In this document: positions 52,002-60,074 of the stretch, piece by piece
Numbering within the stretch: the first letter of the stretch is position 1
How the letters are laid out: each line of letters opens with the position of its first letter
From: a virus
Length of the DNA: 64,000 bases
Virus record (IMG/VR): IMGVR_UViG_3300045970_000794
Span: 188,001-252,000 of that record
Reading direction: 5' to 3' (one strand)
Translations under genes and position numbers: made by a program
Notes under the pieces: model-generated
Told to the model about the DNA's origin: nothing
The model's input: the letters and a program-made list of their open reading frames with translations, nothing else
The model's database searches: none

Positions 52002-53318
52002 ATGAAAAAATTAACAAATGAAGCGTTTTTTAAAGGAATAGAAAAAGAACATGGGGATAAATATGATTATTCTAAACTTGAGTATATAAATATGAGTACT
52101 AAAGTAACTATCATATGTCCAATACATGGCGAATTTAAGCAAAGACCACATAATCATGTAGAAGGTAAAGGGTGTCCTAAATGTGGATTTGATAGAACAA
52201 GAAATAGTAAAGTTAAAACAACTAATAAATTTATTGCACAAGCCAATGAAATTCACAATAATAAATATGATTATTCTAAAACCAATTATACAACTGGTAT
52301 TATAAAAGTAATTATTATATGTCCAATACACGGTGAATTTAAACAAGACCCATATAACCACCTACAAGGTAAGGGGTGCCCTAAATGTGGTAAAGTTTAT
52401 AAACCAACAACAGAAGAGTTCATTCAAAAAGTTAGGGGAGTTCATGGAGATAAATATGATTATTCTTTATTTAAATATGTTACCAGTTCAACAGCAAGTG
52501 AAATAATATGTCCAATACATGGAAAATTTAAACAAACACCACAAAACCACCTTAAAGGGAAAGGCTGTTTTAAATGTGGTAAAGCTTATGCTAGTAGGTA
52601 AAGAAGATATAAATTAGATGATGTTATTATTAAATTAAAAAATAAAGGGTTTTATGATGAATCATATAAATATGAAGAAATTTTATTTATAGATGGTGGG
52701 TCGAAAATGTTAATTACTAATAAATATACTAATACAAAACATATTACACCAGTACACAATATATTAAGACGAAAAACTAATTGTTGTTTTGATAATGCTA
52801 TTAATAAACAAGAATACCTTATTAGTATGAGTAATATTGTTCATGATAATAAATATAATTATTCTAAAGTTAATTATAAATCAGCTATATTTAAAATTAT
52901 AATTACATGTCCTACGCATGGTGATTTTAAACAAACTTTTAATTCACATTTAAGAGGTTCTGGGTGTCCTAGATGTTCTGATAGTAAAGGTGAGAAAAAA
53001 ATAAGAAAATTACTAAAGAGTAATGATATTATATTTATCCATCAATATAAATTTAATAATTGTAAGAATGTAAGACCTTTACCTTTTGATTTTTATTTAC
53101 CAGATTATAACGTGTGTATTGAATATAATGGAAAACAACATTATGAACCGATTAAACATTTTGGTGGTAAAAAACAATTAATTTATATACAAAAAAATGA
53201 TAAAATTAAACAAGAATTTTGTGAAAAAGAAGGTATTAAATTAATCACTGTAAAATATAATGAAGATATTGAAGAACGATTAACCGAAGAGTTAAAGAAT
53301 TTGAGTTCCTTTACTTAA
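52002..53318 (+). pseudogene. Interrupted zinc-ribbon repeat / VSR-like homing endonuclease
   Basis: One frame runs from ATG 52002 to 53318 but is broken by TAA at 52599-52601; the codons after it stay in frame, with the next ATG at 52707. The first 199 residues hold three KYDYS...ICPIHGxF...H..GKGC.KCG repeats. The 203-residue second part adds a further repeat and the nuclease core PFDFYLPDYNVCIEYNGKQHY, split around D and E as in VSR-like/EDxHD endonucleases. The partial gene at 1-791 has the same design. It is flanked by the gp23 remnant and an HNH gene. It is either a decaying gene or two peptides that work together. Confidence 0.8.
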
Positions 53319-53975
53319 ATTGTCCTCACCCCATAATGGTTGAAGATTATCCAAACGCCAACACTCCTTAAACTCTAGGTCATCAGTACTTTCAAACATA
53401 AAACTATTCATCGGTTTTTTATGGTCTACATGCCACTCACCATAATTATCCCACGTCATTCCATCGGTAAATAAGTTCTCTAAATGAATCATCAATTCTT
53501 CGATACTATAACCTAATAATGCAAATGTTTTATTCGTCTTATTAACATTACGTTCTTTAAGCATTTGCCATACCGCTGTGCGTGTTCTAACACCTAAACG
53601 ATACTTTGGGTCCTCAGCACGTCTTTTACGCTCATAATCACGCTTATATTTGTTTACATGTTCTTTATTTTCATCTCTCCAACTTGAGTGATACTTTCGC
53701 AATTCTTTTCTATTTTCGTTAGACCATTCTTTATGGTATTCGCTAAGGTCTTCTTTATTTTTTTCATAATAACGTTTAGCGGCAGCTGGTTTCCCACCTA
53801 TAAATCGTTTACCAGAAGGTCCAAACACAACACCGTTTTCTTTAAGTGTTCTAATTATTATCGTTTTATGTATACCCATTCGTTCACTAATAGTCGTAGA
53901 CCCAAGTAATTTATCATTATACATTTTCAAACACTCTTGTGTTTGCTCTGGTGTTAATTCTATTTTTTTACTCAT
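53292..53975 (-). CDS. HNH homing endonuclease
   Basis: The 227-residue protein starts at the ATG at 53975 (MSKKIELTPEQTQ). An N-terminal helix-turn-helix (TTISERMGIHKTIIIRTLKE) and a basic helical linker are followed by the HNH core FTDGMTWDNYGEWHVDHKKP and NLQPLWGEDNLSKG. It resembles the HNH gene at 6032-6760. It lies directly downstream of gp23 on the same strand, converging with the zinc-ribbon gene by 27 nt. The host-type promoter at 53979-54009 controls it. This pair is likely what displaced the gp23 end. Confidence 0.88.
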   Translation of the reverse strand: MSKKIELTPEQTQECLKMYNDKLLGSTTISERMGIHKTIIIRTLKENGVVFGPSGKRFIGGKPAAAKRYYEKNKEDLSEYHKEWSNENRKELRKYHSSWRDENKEHVNKYKRDYERKRRAEDPKYRLGVRTRTAVWQMLKERNVNKTNKTFALLGYSIEELMIHLENLFTDGMTWDNYGEWHVDHKKPMNSFMFESTDDLEFKECWRLDNLQPLWGEDNLSKGTQIL

Positions 53976-53978
53976 ATA

Positions 53979-54009
53979 CAAAGATACTAATAATAGTTTA
54001 TAAAGTCAA
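53979..54009 (-). promoter_or_regulatory. Host-type (Bacteroidetes) promoter
   Basis: On the minus strand TTG (54007-54009), 20 nt, then TATCTTTG (53979-53986), 3 nt before the ATG at 53975. Confidence 0.75.
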
Positions 54010-54022
54010 GTAATATTAACAA

Positions 54023-54048
54023 AAAAGGTGGAGATAAATCCACCTTTT
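54023..54048 (-). terminator. Intrinsic terminator after gp23
   Basis: Perfect 10-bp stem AAAAGGTGGA / TCCACCTTTT with a 6-nt loop, and a T-run on the minus strand, 24 nt past the gp23 stop codon. Confidence 0.85.
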
Positions 54049-54071
54049 AAGTTTTATATTATCAAGAGTGA

Positions 54072-55859
54072 TTATCTCAACTCATTAATATTGAATGTAG
54101 GTACACCATCAACTCTTACGTGACCATAGAAACGGTTGTTCACAACTTTCTTAGCGTAACGTGTCATTATACCCTTAACAGGGGCAAAGTTGAATGGGTT
54201 GTACATTGTTGGAGTAAGTTGCAAAGGCACGTATGGTGCGTAGATGTAACCAGTATCCAATAATGATTTACCTTTATGACCGATAATCATTGAGTAGTAA
54301 GGAGCATAAGGGTCACGATACACTTGGTAACGTCCACTTAATGAACCAATTCTTTCAATACCCATGTTGTATTGGTCTTGTTCTGGACTTGCGTCAGAAA
54401 CGTGGAAATATTCTAAATCGTCAAATATAGCACTGATTTCAGAAGATACAACGATGAAGTTAGCACCACCTCTAAGTGTAGATTTATGGATTTGTGCTGA
54501 AATTTGGTTAACTTTAGTTAATAAAGTTTGATTCCAGTCTTTTTGAGTGTAAGGACTTGCAGCTGTAGAAGCTTTTCTCCAACCTTGGTAATCCCATCTC
54601 ATTTGCCATGCAGCAGCTTTACGTAAATCACGAAGGATTTCACGGTCAATTTCAGCAGCTACTTGTTCAGACAACATAGCAGTCAATTCAGCTTCAGCAT
54701 CGATGTTGTGGAATGCACTAACGTCTTGAGCCAATTCTGGTGACCATGTTGCACGTAATTTTCTTTCTTCAACAGATACAACAACTTCGTCAAGTTTGAA
54801 AGAAATTTCAGCAAGTTCAGTTTCTAATTCAAGAGTTGCATAAGTTGCATATGATACTGTAAATGCAGTTGCACCAGTTGCAGCATAAGTACTAGAACTT
54901 ACAGCTCCAACATAACCATCATATGTAGATGTACCGTTAGATGATACTGGGTGACTTAAATCAAGGTCTAAATACATAATACCTTCAGCGTCACAAATAT
55001 CAGTATATTCAACAATACCTTTACCGTATTTTTGAGTTACAATTCTAAATGGAACTTCAGCATTTTGTGCAATGATTACTTTACCATCTGGGTCAGTAAT
55101 TGCAGCGTTTGCACTAACAATTTTAAGACCAGCTAAGAAGCTTTCAGTATCCATTGGATGTCCATCAGGTCCGTTTAATCTACCAGCACCACTACCAGTG
55201 AAACCAGTTACTTTAAGGATTACGTTTCTGATTGAACCATCAACTGCGTAAGTTGGGGTTGTTGCATTAGCCCAAACACCATTAGCATTTAATGTAACAG
55301 GTTGAGTCAATGTCATTGCATTGATAGTTATTGTACCTTTTGAGTTGTCAAATAAACCATCATTGTAATATAAATCGTAAAGTGATTTACTTCTGAAAGT
55401 TGTTTCTAAACAACCATCAATAACACAACTTGGAAGTTGTCCAACAGCCATACCAGTGTGAGCTGAATATGTTGCACCGTCAATCCATGGGTCACCATAA
55501 GTTCCAGTTGAATTATTTGTTCTGTAAGAAGTTTGTGGTACGAAGAAGAACAATTTACCAATTGGCATGTTCAACGCTTGTACAGACACGATATCGTTAG
55601 CTAAAAGCTTAGAGAATACTCTTCTTACGATAGGGAATACTACTGTTTCGAAAGAACCAGAAGAATCCGCTGTAGTGTTTTCGGTTAATAAAGTACTAGC
55701 TTGGTTTTCATAAAGCTGAGCAATATTTTCCTTAACGTGGCCTTTAAGACCTTCTAAGAATCCAAGAGATTCCCATTTTTCTTGAGTCATTTTACGGATA
55801 ACTTTCATGTGGTTTAATCCAATGTTACCTACTTGACCTGATGTTAATAAATGTCCCAT
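54072..55859 (-). CDS. gp23: Major capsid protein (T4 gp23-like)
   Basis: Forms the hexamers of the capsid. The 595-residue protein starts MGHLLTSGQVGNIGLNHMKV, with ALNMPIGKLFFFVPQTSY and SKLLANDIVSVQ in the N domain, matching gp23. A likely gp21 cleavage site is LLTE at residues 57-60, which would remove the N-terminal peptide. The C-terminal part AKKVVNNRFYGHVRVDGV is family-typical. It is longer than T4 gp23, with an insertion-like segment around residues 290-350 (TAFTVSYATYATLE). The gene follows the scaffold gene in a late operon. Its 3' end is duplicated at 51893-51961. Confidence 0.93.
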   Translation of the reverse strand: MGHLLTSGQVGNIGLNHMKVIRKMTQEKWESLGFLEGLKGHVKENIAQLYENQASTLLTENTTADSSGSFETVVFPIVRRVFSKLLANDIVSVQALNMPIGKLFFFVPQTSYRTNNSTGTYGDPWIDGATYSAHTGMAVGQLPSCVIDGCLETTFRSKSLYDLYYNDGLFDNSKGTITINAMTLTQPVTLNANGVWANATTPTYAVDGSIRNVILKVTGFTGSGAGRLNGPDGHPMDTESFLAGLKIVSANAAITDPDGKVIIAQNAEVPFRIVTQKYGKGIVEYTDICDAEGIMYLDLDLSHPVSSNGTSTYDGYVGAVSSSTYAATGATAFTVSYATYATLELETELAEISFKLDEVVVSVEERKLRATWSPELAQDVSAFHNIDAEAELTAMLSEQVAAEIDREILRDLRKAAAWQMRWDYQGWRKASTAASPYTQKDWNQTLLTKVNQISAQIHKSTLRGGANFIVVSSEISAIFDDLEYFHVSDASPEQDQYNMGIERIGSLSGRYQVYRDPYAPYYSMIIGHKGKSLLDTGYIYAPYVPLQLTPTMYNPFNFAPVKGIMTRYAKKVVNNRFYGHVRVDGVPTFNINELR

Positions 55860-55894
55860 AATTTAATATGTTTAATTTTTAATTTTTATTATTA

Positions 55895-57409
55895 TTATCT
55901 TGTTTCAACTCTATTGATTAAGTCAATTATTCTTTTTGTTGATTGGTCAACATATGCTGTTGATTCACTCAATTGACTTGCTCCAGAGCCTTGAACCTTA
56001 GTTGTTTTATCAACGATAGATTCGGTTATTGTTTTCTTGCTACCTAATTCGTTAGCAATTGTTTTGTAAAGCCTTTTAGATTCTTTCAATGAAGTTACTT
56101 CGCTATCGAATCTCTTCATGATGTCTTCTTTTTCCACCTTAGTAGTACTGTGTTCAGTAACCAATTTAACTACGTATGTTAAATTAGAGTTGTATACTAC
56201 GGCTTCAGCTAACATATCTCTAAATTTGCCTAAGTTAGCTTTGAATTCTTCTCTCTCTTGGCGAAGTGCTTTAACTTCAGTCAATAGAGCATTATATCTT
56301 TTTGTAACTTCTTCAGTAACTAATTTTTTAGCTGATGCTACTTTGGATTCAGCAGTTGTTCCAGCAGCTTTTCTTGCTGGTTCGTGACGTTGTGGTTGAT
56401 TTTGGCCACCAGCTTTTCTGCCTTGTGCGTATGTCAATCTTTCGCCTTCTTCCATAGTTTCTGGTTCAACTTCTTCAGTTTCCATTACATGTTCTGCGTG
56501 TCCTGTTTTAGAACCGTTAGGGTCTTTTTCAGTAAATCCACCAGTTAAATTGTCGCCTTTAATAGTGTCTGATTTTTCACCTTTTTGACCTTCAATGTTT
56601 CCGCTTGGTAATTTTCCACCACCAACTTCATCACTCTTGTCATGACCATCTTTTCTTGGCTTTCCAGTAGATGCAATATCTCTACCAATGTTTTCCATTT
56701 CATGAAGTTCTATTTCGTAAACTACACTTTCACCTTTTAATTCATCGTCATCGTCACCTTCAGCTTTTTCCTCAGCTTCTTCACCTGGAGTTTCGCCAGC
56801 TTCATGTTCTGGGGTTTCGTCTTTAGCTTCGTCACCTAGGCTAAATTCGTATTCTGGTTCGTTTGACTCTTCATCACCAATGCCTAATTCTGGAGTTTCA
56901 ATTGATTCTTCAGAACCGATACCAGCTTCAGTAGGTTCACCACCGCCAAGTTTAACAACATATTCGTTGCCACTTTGAGGGTCTTTAATTTTAACTTCAT
57001 TGTTTGACACAATTTCGATTTCGTCTTCACCACTAAGTTTTTTGAATACTGAAATAACTTCATCATCAGATGCAGTAGTTAAATCTAATGTATCCATGCC
57101 TCCCATTTCTGGTTCCATTTCTGGTTCCATTTCTGGTTCCATTTCTGGTGTTTCGGCTGACTCTGGATTTTCATCATCCATTGGAAGAGCTGGAAGGTTT
57201 TCGCCGCCCATTTCGTCATCGGTGTCTAATTTTGGAGTGTTGACATCTTCTTCATCATAATCTGCTTCACTAAGCGATTCTTTCACAACAGCATTAATTT
57301 CTTCATGCATAGTAGCACGTAGTATTTCTTTCGTGTTTGCTTTCAAGACAGCTTGAATTGATTCAATATCAATTAATGCTTCGTCTATTAATTTTTTCTT
57401 TTCAGCCAT
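55895..57409 (-). CDS. gp22: Prohead scaffold protein (gp22-like)
   Basis: This 504-residue protein is very acidic and low-complexity, as expected for a T4-like core scaffold. Residues 90-110 contain three EPEM repeats, and long Glu/Asp-rich stretches follow (GDEAKDETPEHEAGETPGEE). The C-terminal half is a coiled coil (VTKRYNALLTEVKALRQ, FDSEVTSLKESKRLYKTIA). It sits directly upstream of gp23 and downstream of the protease gene, the standard order. It is likely cut up by gp21 during maturation (inference). Confidence 0.82.
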   Translation of the reverse strand: MAEKKKLIDEALIDIESIQAVLKANTKEILRATMHEEINAVVKESLSEADYDEEDVNTPKLDTDDEMGGENLPALPMDDENPESAETPEMEPEMEPEMEPEMGGMDTLDLTTASDDEVISVFKKLSGEDEIEIVSNNEVKIKDPQSGNEYVVKLGGGEPTEAGIGSEESIETPELGIGDEESNEPEYEFSLGDEAKDETPEHEAGETPGEEAEEKAEGDDDDELKGESVVYEIELHEMENIGRDIASTGKPRKDGHDKSDEVGGGKLPSGNIEGQKGEKSDTIKGDNLTGGFTEKDPNGSKTGHAEHVMETEEVEPETMEEGERLTYAQGRKAGGQNQPQRHEPARKAAGTTAESKVASAKKLVTEEVTKRYNALLTEVKALRQEREEFKANLGKFRDMLAEAVVYNSNLTYVVKLVTEHSTTKVEKEDIMKRFDSEVTSLKESKRLYKTIANELGSKKTITESIVDKTTKVQGSGASQLSESTAYVDQSTKRIIDLINRVETR

Positions 57410-57441
57410 TTCAAACTAATTTAATTATAAGTTTATTTCTG

Positions 57442-57455
57442 TAATTAATAAATAT
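57442..57455 (-). promoter_or_regulatory. Late-promoter-like motif ATATTTATTAATTA
   Basis: Points at the scaffold/gp23 operon; it ends 32 nt before the ATG at 57409, further than most other copies. Confidence 0.5.
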
Positions 57456-57566
57456 GTGTTATTTTTAGAAAGTATAAATTGATTATCAATAAATGCACAC
57501 ATTTTTTAATCTTATTGTTTGGTTTTATTTAAAAACCTTTTAATTTTAGGTAAAAATCATTGTTTA

Positions 57567-58268
57567 TTACAATAAAAATTTATCTAAAAAATCATTTAAA
57601 TTTTCATTTATTATTTTACTACCATTAATTTTTGATTCCATGAATGGTGATGCTTTTTCTCTATTTCTGAATATCCAAGAACCTGGTGTACTAGGACTAG
57701 TAACAATATCCCAACAAATTATTTCAAAATCATCTTGTACGATAAATCTACCATTAACTTCTTCCAATGAACCAACACCTCTTGATGAAACACCAATCAT
57801 AATACCTTTTCTTAGTAAATTAGCAACCATATCACCTTGACATGAAATAATACCAAAATTGATAAATCCTGGTGACATAATAATTTCCATTTCACCTACC
57901 AAGGTATTACCTTCCCACCACATTTTGGTTATATTGTGTGCGATGCGTTCAACTGAAATAATAGAAGATTCTGGATGGTCTGATTCACCAATAGCTCTAA
58001 CGTCTCTGATTAGCTCTTGATAATTATTTGCTTCACGTTTTAATATTTGTTCGGAATAAATTCGTCCATTACGGTTTTCAATACCATATTTTTGTAATAC
58101 AACGAATACTTTTAATGGTTCTTCAATTACGAATTGTCTGGATTCTAGTTTCTGAATTTCAGTTATGAATTTTTTGTTTCGAGAATCCCTAGGGTCAATA
58201 TACCCATCATTCTCGATTAAATATCCATAACCAGATTCACCAGCTTTTAATATTTTAATATCTGACAT
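57567..58268 (-). CDS. gp21: Prohead maturation protease (T4 gp21-like)
   Basis: The 233-residue protein has the core of T4-type prohead proteases: GIENRNGRIYSEQIL, AIGESDHPESS, RIAHNITKMWWEGNTLVGEM with the catalytic His, and GVSSRGVGSLEEV with the candidate catalytic Ser, followed by FEIICWDIVT. It would cleave scaffold and capsid proteins during head maturation. It lies between the gene at 58354 and scaffold. The RHH protein at 5473-6045 resembles this enzyme's core. A late-promoter motif lies 12 nt upstream. Confidence 0.92.
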   Translation of the reverse strand: MSDIKILKAGESGYGYLIENDGYIDPRDSRNKKFITEIQKLESRQFVIEEPLKVFVVLQKYGIENRNGRIYSEQILKREANNYQELIRDVRAIGESDHPESSIISVERIAHNITKMWWEGNTLVGEMEIIMSPGFINFGIISCQGDMVANLLRKGIMIGVSSRGVGSLEEVNGRFIVQDDFEIICWDIVTSPSTPGSWIFRNREKASPFMESKINGSKIINENLNDFLDKFLL

Positions 58269-58280
58269 ATTCTAACATTT

Positions 58281-58292
58281 TATTATAAATAT
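58281..58292 (-). promoter_or_regulatory. Late-promoter-like motif ATATTTATAATA
   Basis: Exact consensus, 12 nt before the ATG of gp21 at 58268. Confidence 0.65.
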
Positions 58293-58309
58293 GTCCAATA
58301 AATCAAAAA

Positions 58310-58331
58310 GCCCTAGATGTATATCTAGGGC
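58310..58331 (-). terminator. Intrinsic terminator
   Basis: Perfect 9-bp stem GCCCTAGAT / ATCTAGGGC with a 4-nt loop, then a T-rich stretch on the minus strand, 22 nt after the stop at 58354. Confidence 0.8.
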
Positions 58332-58353
58332 CTTTAGTTATAGTTAAGTTTAA

Positions 58354-58788
58354 TTATTTTTTACTTTTATAAAAGCTAAAAAACTCATTAGAATCCAATA
58401 TTTCATCAACAATTAATTTCGTAATATTAGTTAATTCAGTATTCAATTCATCCGAATCAATACTCAATTCATTTTTCTGGTATAATGTTATTTCACAATT
58501 CATAAAACTACGCTTACCGTATTGAATCCCAGATTCTCGCATATCCAAATCAACTAATATTCGGTCATGGATGAATTGCTGTTTATTTATTTTAGAATAT
58601 AATTTTTGCTTTATTTGCTTATTGATTTGACTTATTACCCTATCATATGAAACATCACCTTCAAGCTTTGGTTCACCCCACGCTGACATGTTAATATAGA
58701 TTGATTTTGGGTTTTTAGTATCAACAGTACCAGAAACGATACAGTAATTGTTGGAAACATTAATTTTATTTTCTTTACCTCTTTTCAT
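58354..58788 (-). CDS. Unknown phage protein in the head gene cluster
   Basis: A 144-residue protein: MKRGKENKINVSNNYCIVSG, SIYINMSAWGEPKLEG, VSYDRVISQINKQIKQKL, RILVDLDMRESGIQYGKR. No family is recognised. It may be alpha-beta, with a C-terminal helix (TNITKLIVDEILDSNEFF). It lies alone between two hairpins: an upstream promoter region and a terminator, which implies separate control from the adjoining late genes. Nearby hairpin and promoter suggest early or constitutive expression. Confidence 0.55.
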   Translation of the reverse strand: MKRGKENKINVSNNYCIVSGTVDTKNPKSIYINMSAWGEPKLEGDVSYDRVISQINKQIKQKLYSKINKQQFIHDRILVDLDMRESGIQYGKRSFMNCEITLYQKNELSIDSDELNTELTNITKLIVDEILDSNEFFSFYKSKK

Positions 58789-58795
58789 AATAAAA

Positions 58796-58839
58796 AATCC
58801 TCACTCTTTTCACCAATTATAGTGAAAAAAATGAGGATT
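58796..58839. repeat. Long imperfect inverted repeat overlapping a promoter
   Basis: The arms, starting AATCCTCAC on the left and ending GAGGATT on the right, pair over about 18 positions with a few mismatches around an 8-nt loop. It lies between two minus-strand genes and overlaps a sigma70-like promoter, so it could be a terminator for the upstream gene or an operator. Confidence 0.6.
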
Positions 58840-58844
58840 GTCAA
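58816..58844 (-). promoter_or_regulatory. Sigma70-consensus promoter TTGACA-N17-TATAAT
   Basis: On the minus strand TTGACA (58839-58844) and TATAAT (58816-58821) are exact and separated by 17 nt. The same sequence read as TTG-N20-TATAATTG nearly fits the Bacteroidetes pattern (one mismatch). It faces the gene starting at 58788. Confidence 0.55.
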
Positions 58845-58859
58845 GTATTATTTAATATA

Positions 58860-59234
58860 TTATTTAAATATGTTCTGTGCGAATATTGCGATTGCCATAA
58901 GTGCTTGGATAACAATCCAAATCATTAGTGCCTGAGTTCTAAAAGTTTTTAATCTATCAATATCACTTATTTTTTCTTTTAATTGTGTAGGGGAAACGAT
59001 TTCTTCCATTCTTCGTTTCCAATTAGTCAATTCTTTGAGTTCACTAGGTGATGTTACTGCATCAAAATTTGATTTCCACTCATTAATAGTTTTAATCTCA
59101 AATTCGTGAGTTCCAATAACATTAAGTCTTTCCTCAATATGCCCTAGTCGCTCACTAAAGCTCACTTGATTTTCAGCGATTGTATTTAATCTATGAAGTA
59201 TTAATTCTAAATTAATTTTTTGTTCATCTGCCAT
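58860..59234 (-). CDS. Coiled-coil protein with C-terminal membrane anchor
   Basis: The 124-residue product begins MADEQKINLELILHRLNTIA, a long coiled-coil region with LGHIEERLNVIG and KISDIDRLKTFR, and ends with one membrane helix (ALMIWIVIQALMAIAIFAQ). The layout recalls XhlA/hemolysin-like small phage proteins, but also tail-anchored assembly factors. It might help lysis or head-membrane assembly; no proof. It lies 15 nt downstream of the 59250 gene. Confidence 0.6.
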   Translation of the reverse strand: MADEQKINLELILHRLNTIAENQVSFSERLGHIEERLNVIGTHEFEIKTINEWKSNFDAVTSPSELKELTNWKRRMEEIVSPTQLKEKISDIDRLKTFRTQALMIWIVIQALMAIAIFAQNIFK

Positions 59235-59249
59235 AACATACTTTTGTTT

Positions 59250-60032
59250 TTAATTATTCGTTAAATCTGTTTTTAAAACAATAAGTTTATTCATATTTTC
59301 GTTGTAATTCGATGAATTATAAGTCATAGTTAGTAATTTATCTTTAACTTGTGATAATTTTTCTTTTACATTAGAATCATTGTTAATTAATTTTGCGTCA
59401 ATTAAATCAACGCATTCAGTTACAATATCTTTTTGTGATTGTTCTTTAACCACTTCATCAGTTTCAATTAAAGTTTTAAGTAATATTCGTTCATTTTCAT
59501 TTAAATCACTATATTTCTCATTAAATTTCTTAATGGCAATAGTAGCGATAGCGTTCGTTGGGATTAAATTTTCTTTAATCGTTTCTTTTGGTTTATTACT
59601 TTTAATGTAATTAGTTATGTTGTTATAAGACTCTGTAATAGTTTCAACGTATAAAGGATTGTTACTCATGAAAATTATTTTAGTAATATCTTCATGTAAT
59701 TTAGTCATTTTATCGTCATAAGGTTTATCTAACCTTGTTTTATATTTACCTAATTTTTCAGCTAAATTTTCATTAGCTTTTTGAATGTCAGTTTTTTTGA
59801 AATCTCTTAAATATTGAACGTTAAGTTTTGTAAAATTAATAGCATTATTTTCATTGATATCAGATTTATCTTCTAAATTGGTATAAACCAAGAATTCAGT
59901 TCTTAAAATTTTATCTTTTTTAATAGCCTTAACATATTCACTAAATATCGCTTTCTTAGTCTCATCTTTTTTAATGATGGACTCAATTAATAGGTCATAA
60001 AAAGCATTTTTTATTTTACCAAAATTCTGCAT
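59250..60032 (-). CDS. Unknown helical protein next to the portal gene
   Basis: A 260-residue, largely helical, charged protein (MQNFGKIKNAFYDLLIES, KDKILRTEFLVYTNLED, NLAEKLGKYKTRLDKPY). The portal (gp20) region of T4-like phages often carries such helical genes of unknown role between gp20 and gp21. It starts 9-12 nt downstream of a late motif and ends 15 nt before the membrane-anchored gene. A head-assembly role is guessed from position. Confidence 0.6.
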   Translation of the reverse strand: MQNFGKIKNAFYDLLIESIIKKDETKKAIFSEYVKAIKKDKILRTEFLVYTNLEDKSDINENNAINFTKLNVQYLRDFKKTDIQKANENLAEKLGKYKTRLDKPYDDKMTKLHEDITKIIFMSNNPLYVETITESYNNITNYIKSNKPKETIKENLIPTNAIATIAIKKFNEKYSDLNENERILLKTLIETDEVVKEQSQKDIVTECVDLIDAKLINNDSNVKEKLSQVKDKLLTMTYNSSNYNENMNKLIVLKTDLTNN

Positions 60033-60041
60033 AACATTTAT

Positions 60042-60055
60042 TTATTAATAAATAT
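60042..60055 (-). promoter_or_regulatory. Late-promoter-like motif ATATTTATTAATAA
   Basis: Minus strand, ending 9 nt before the ATG at 60032 (11 nt if the 12-mer core is used). Confidence 0.55.
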
Positions 60056-60074
60056 TGTAATTACTCGAAAGAGC

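Noticed and set aside
52599-52601. Stop-codon reassignment (TAA read as an amino acid)
   Set aside because: TAA and TAG end many other genes here at expected places, so a local nonsense change is simpler.
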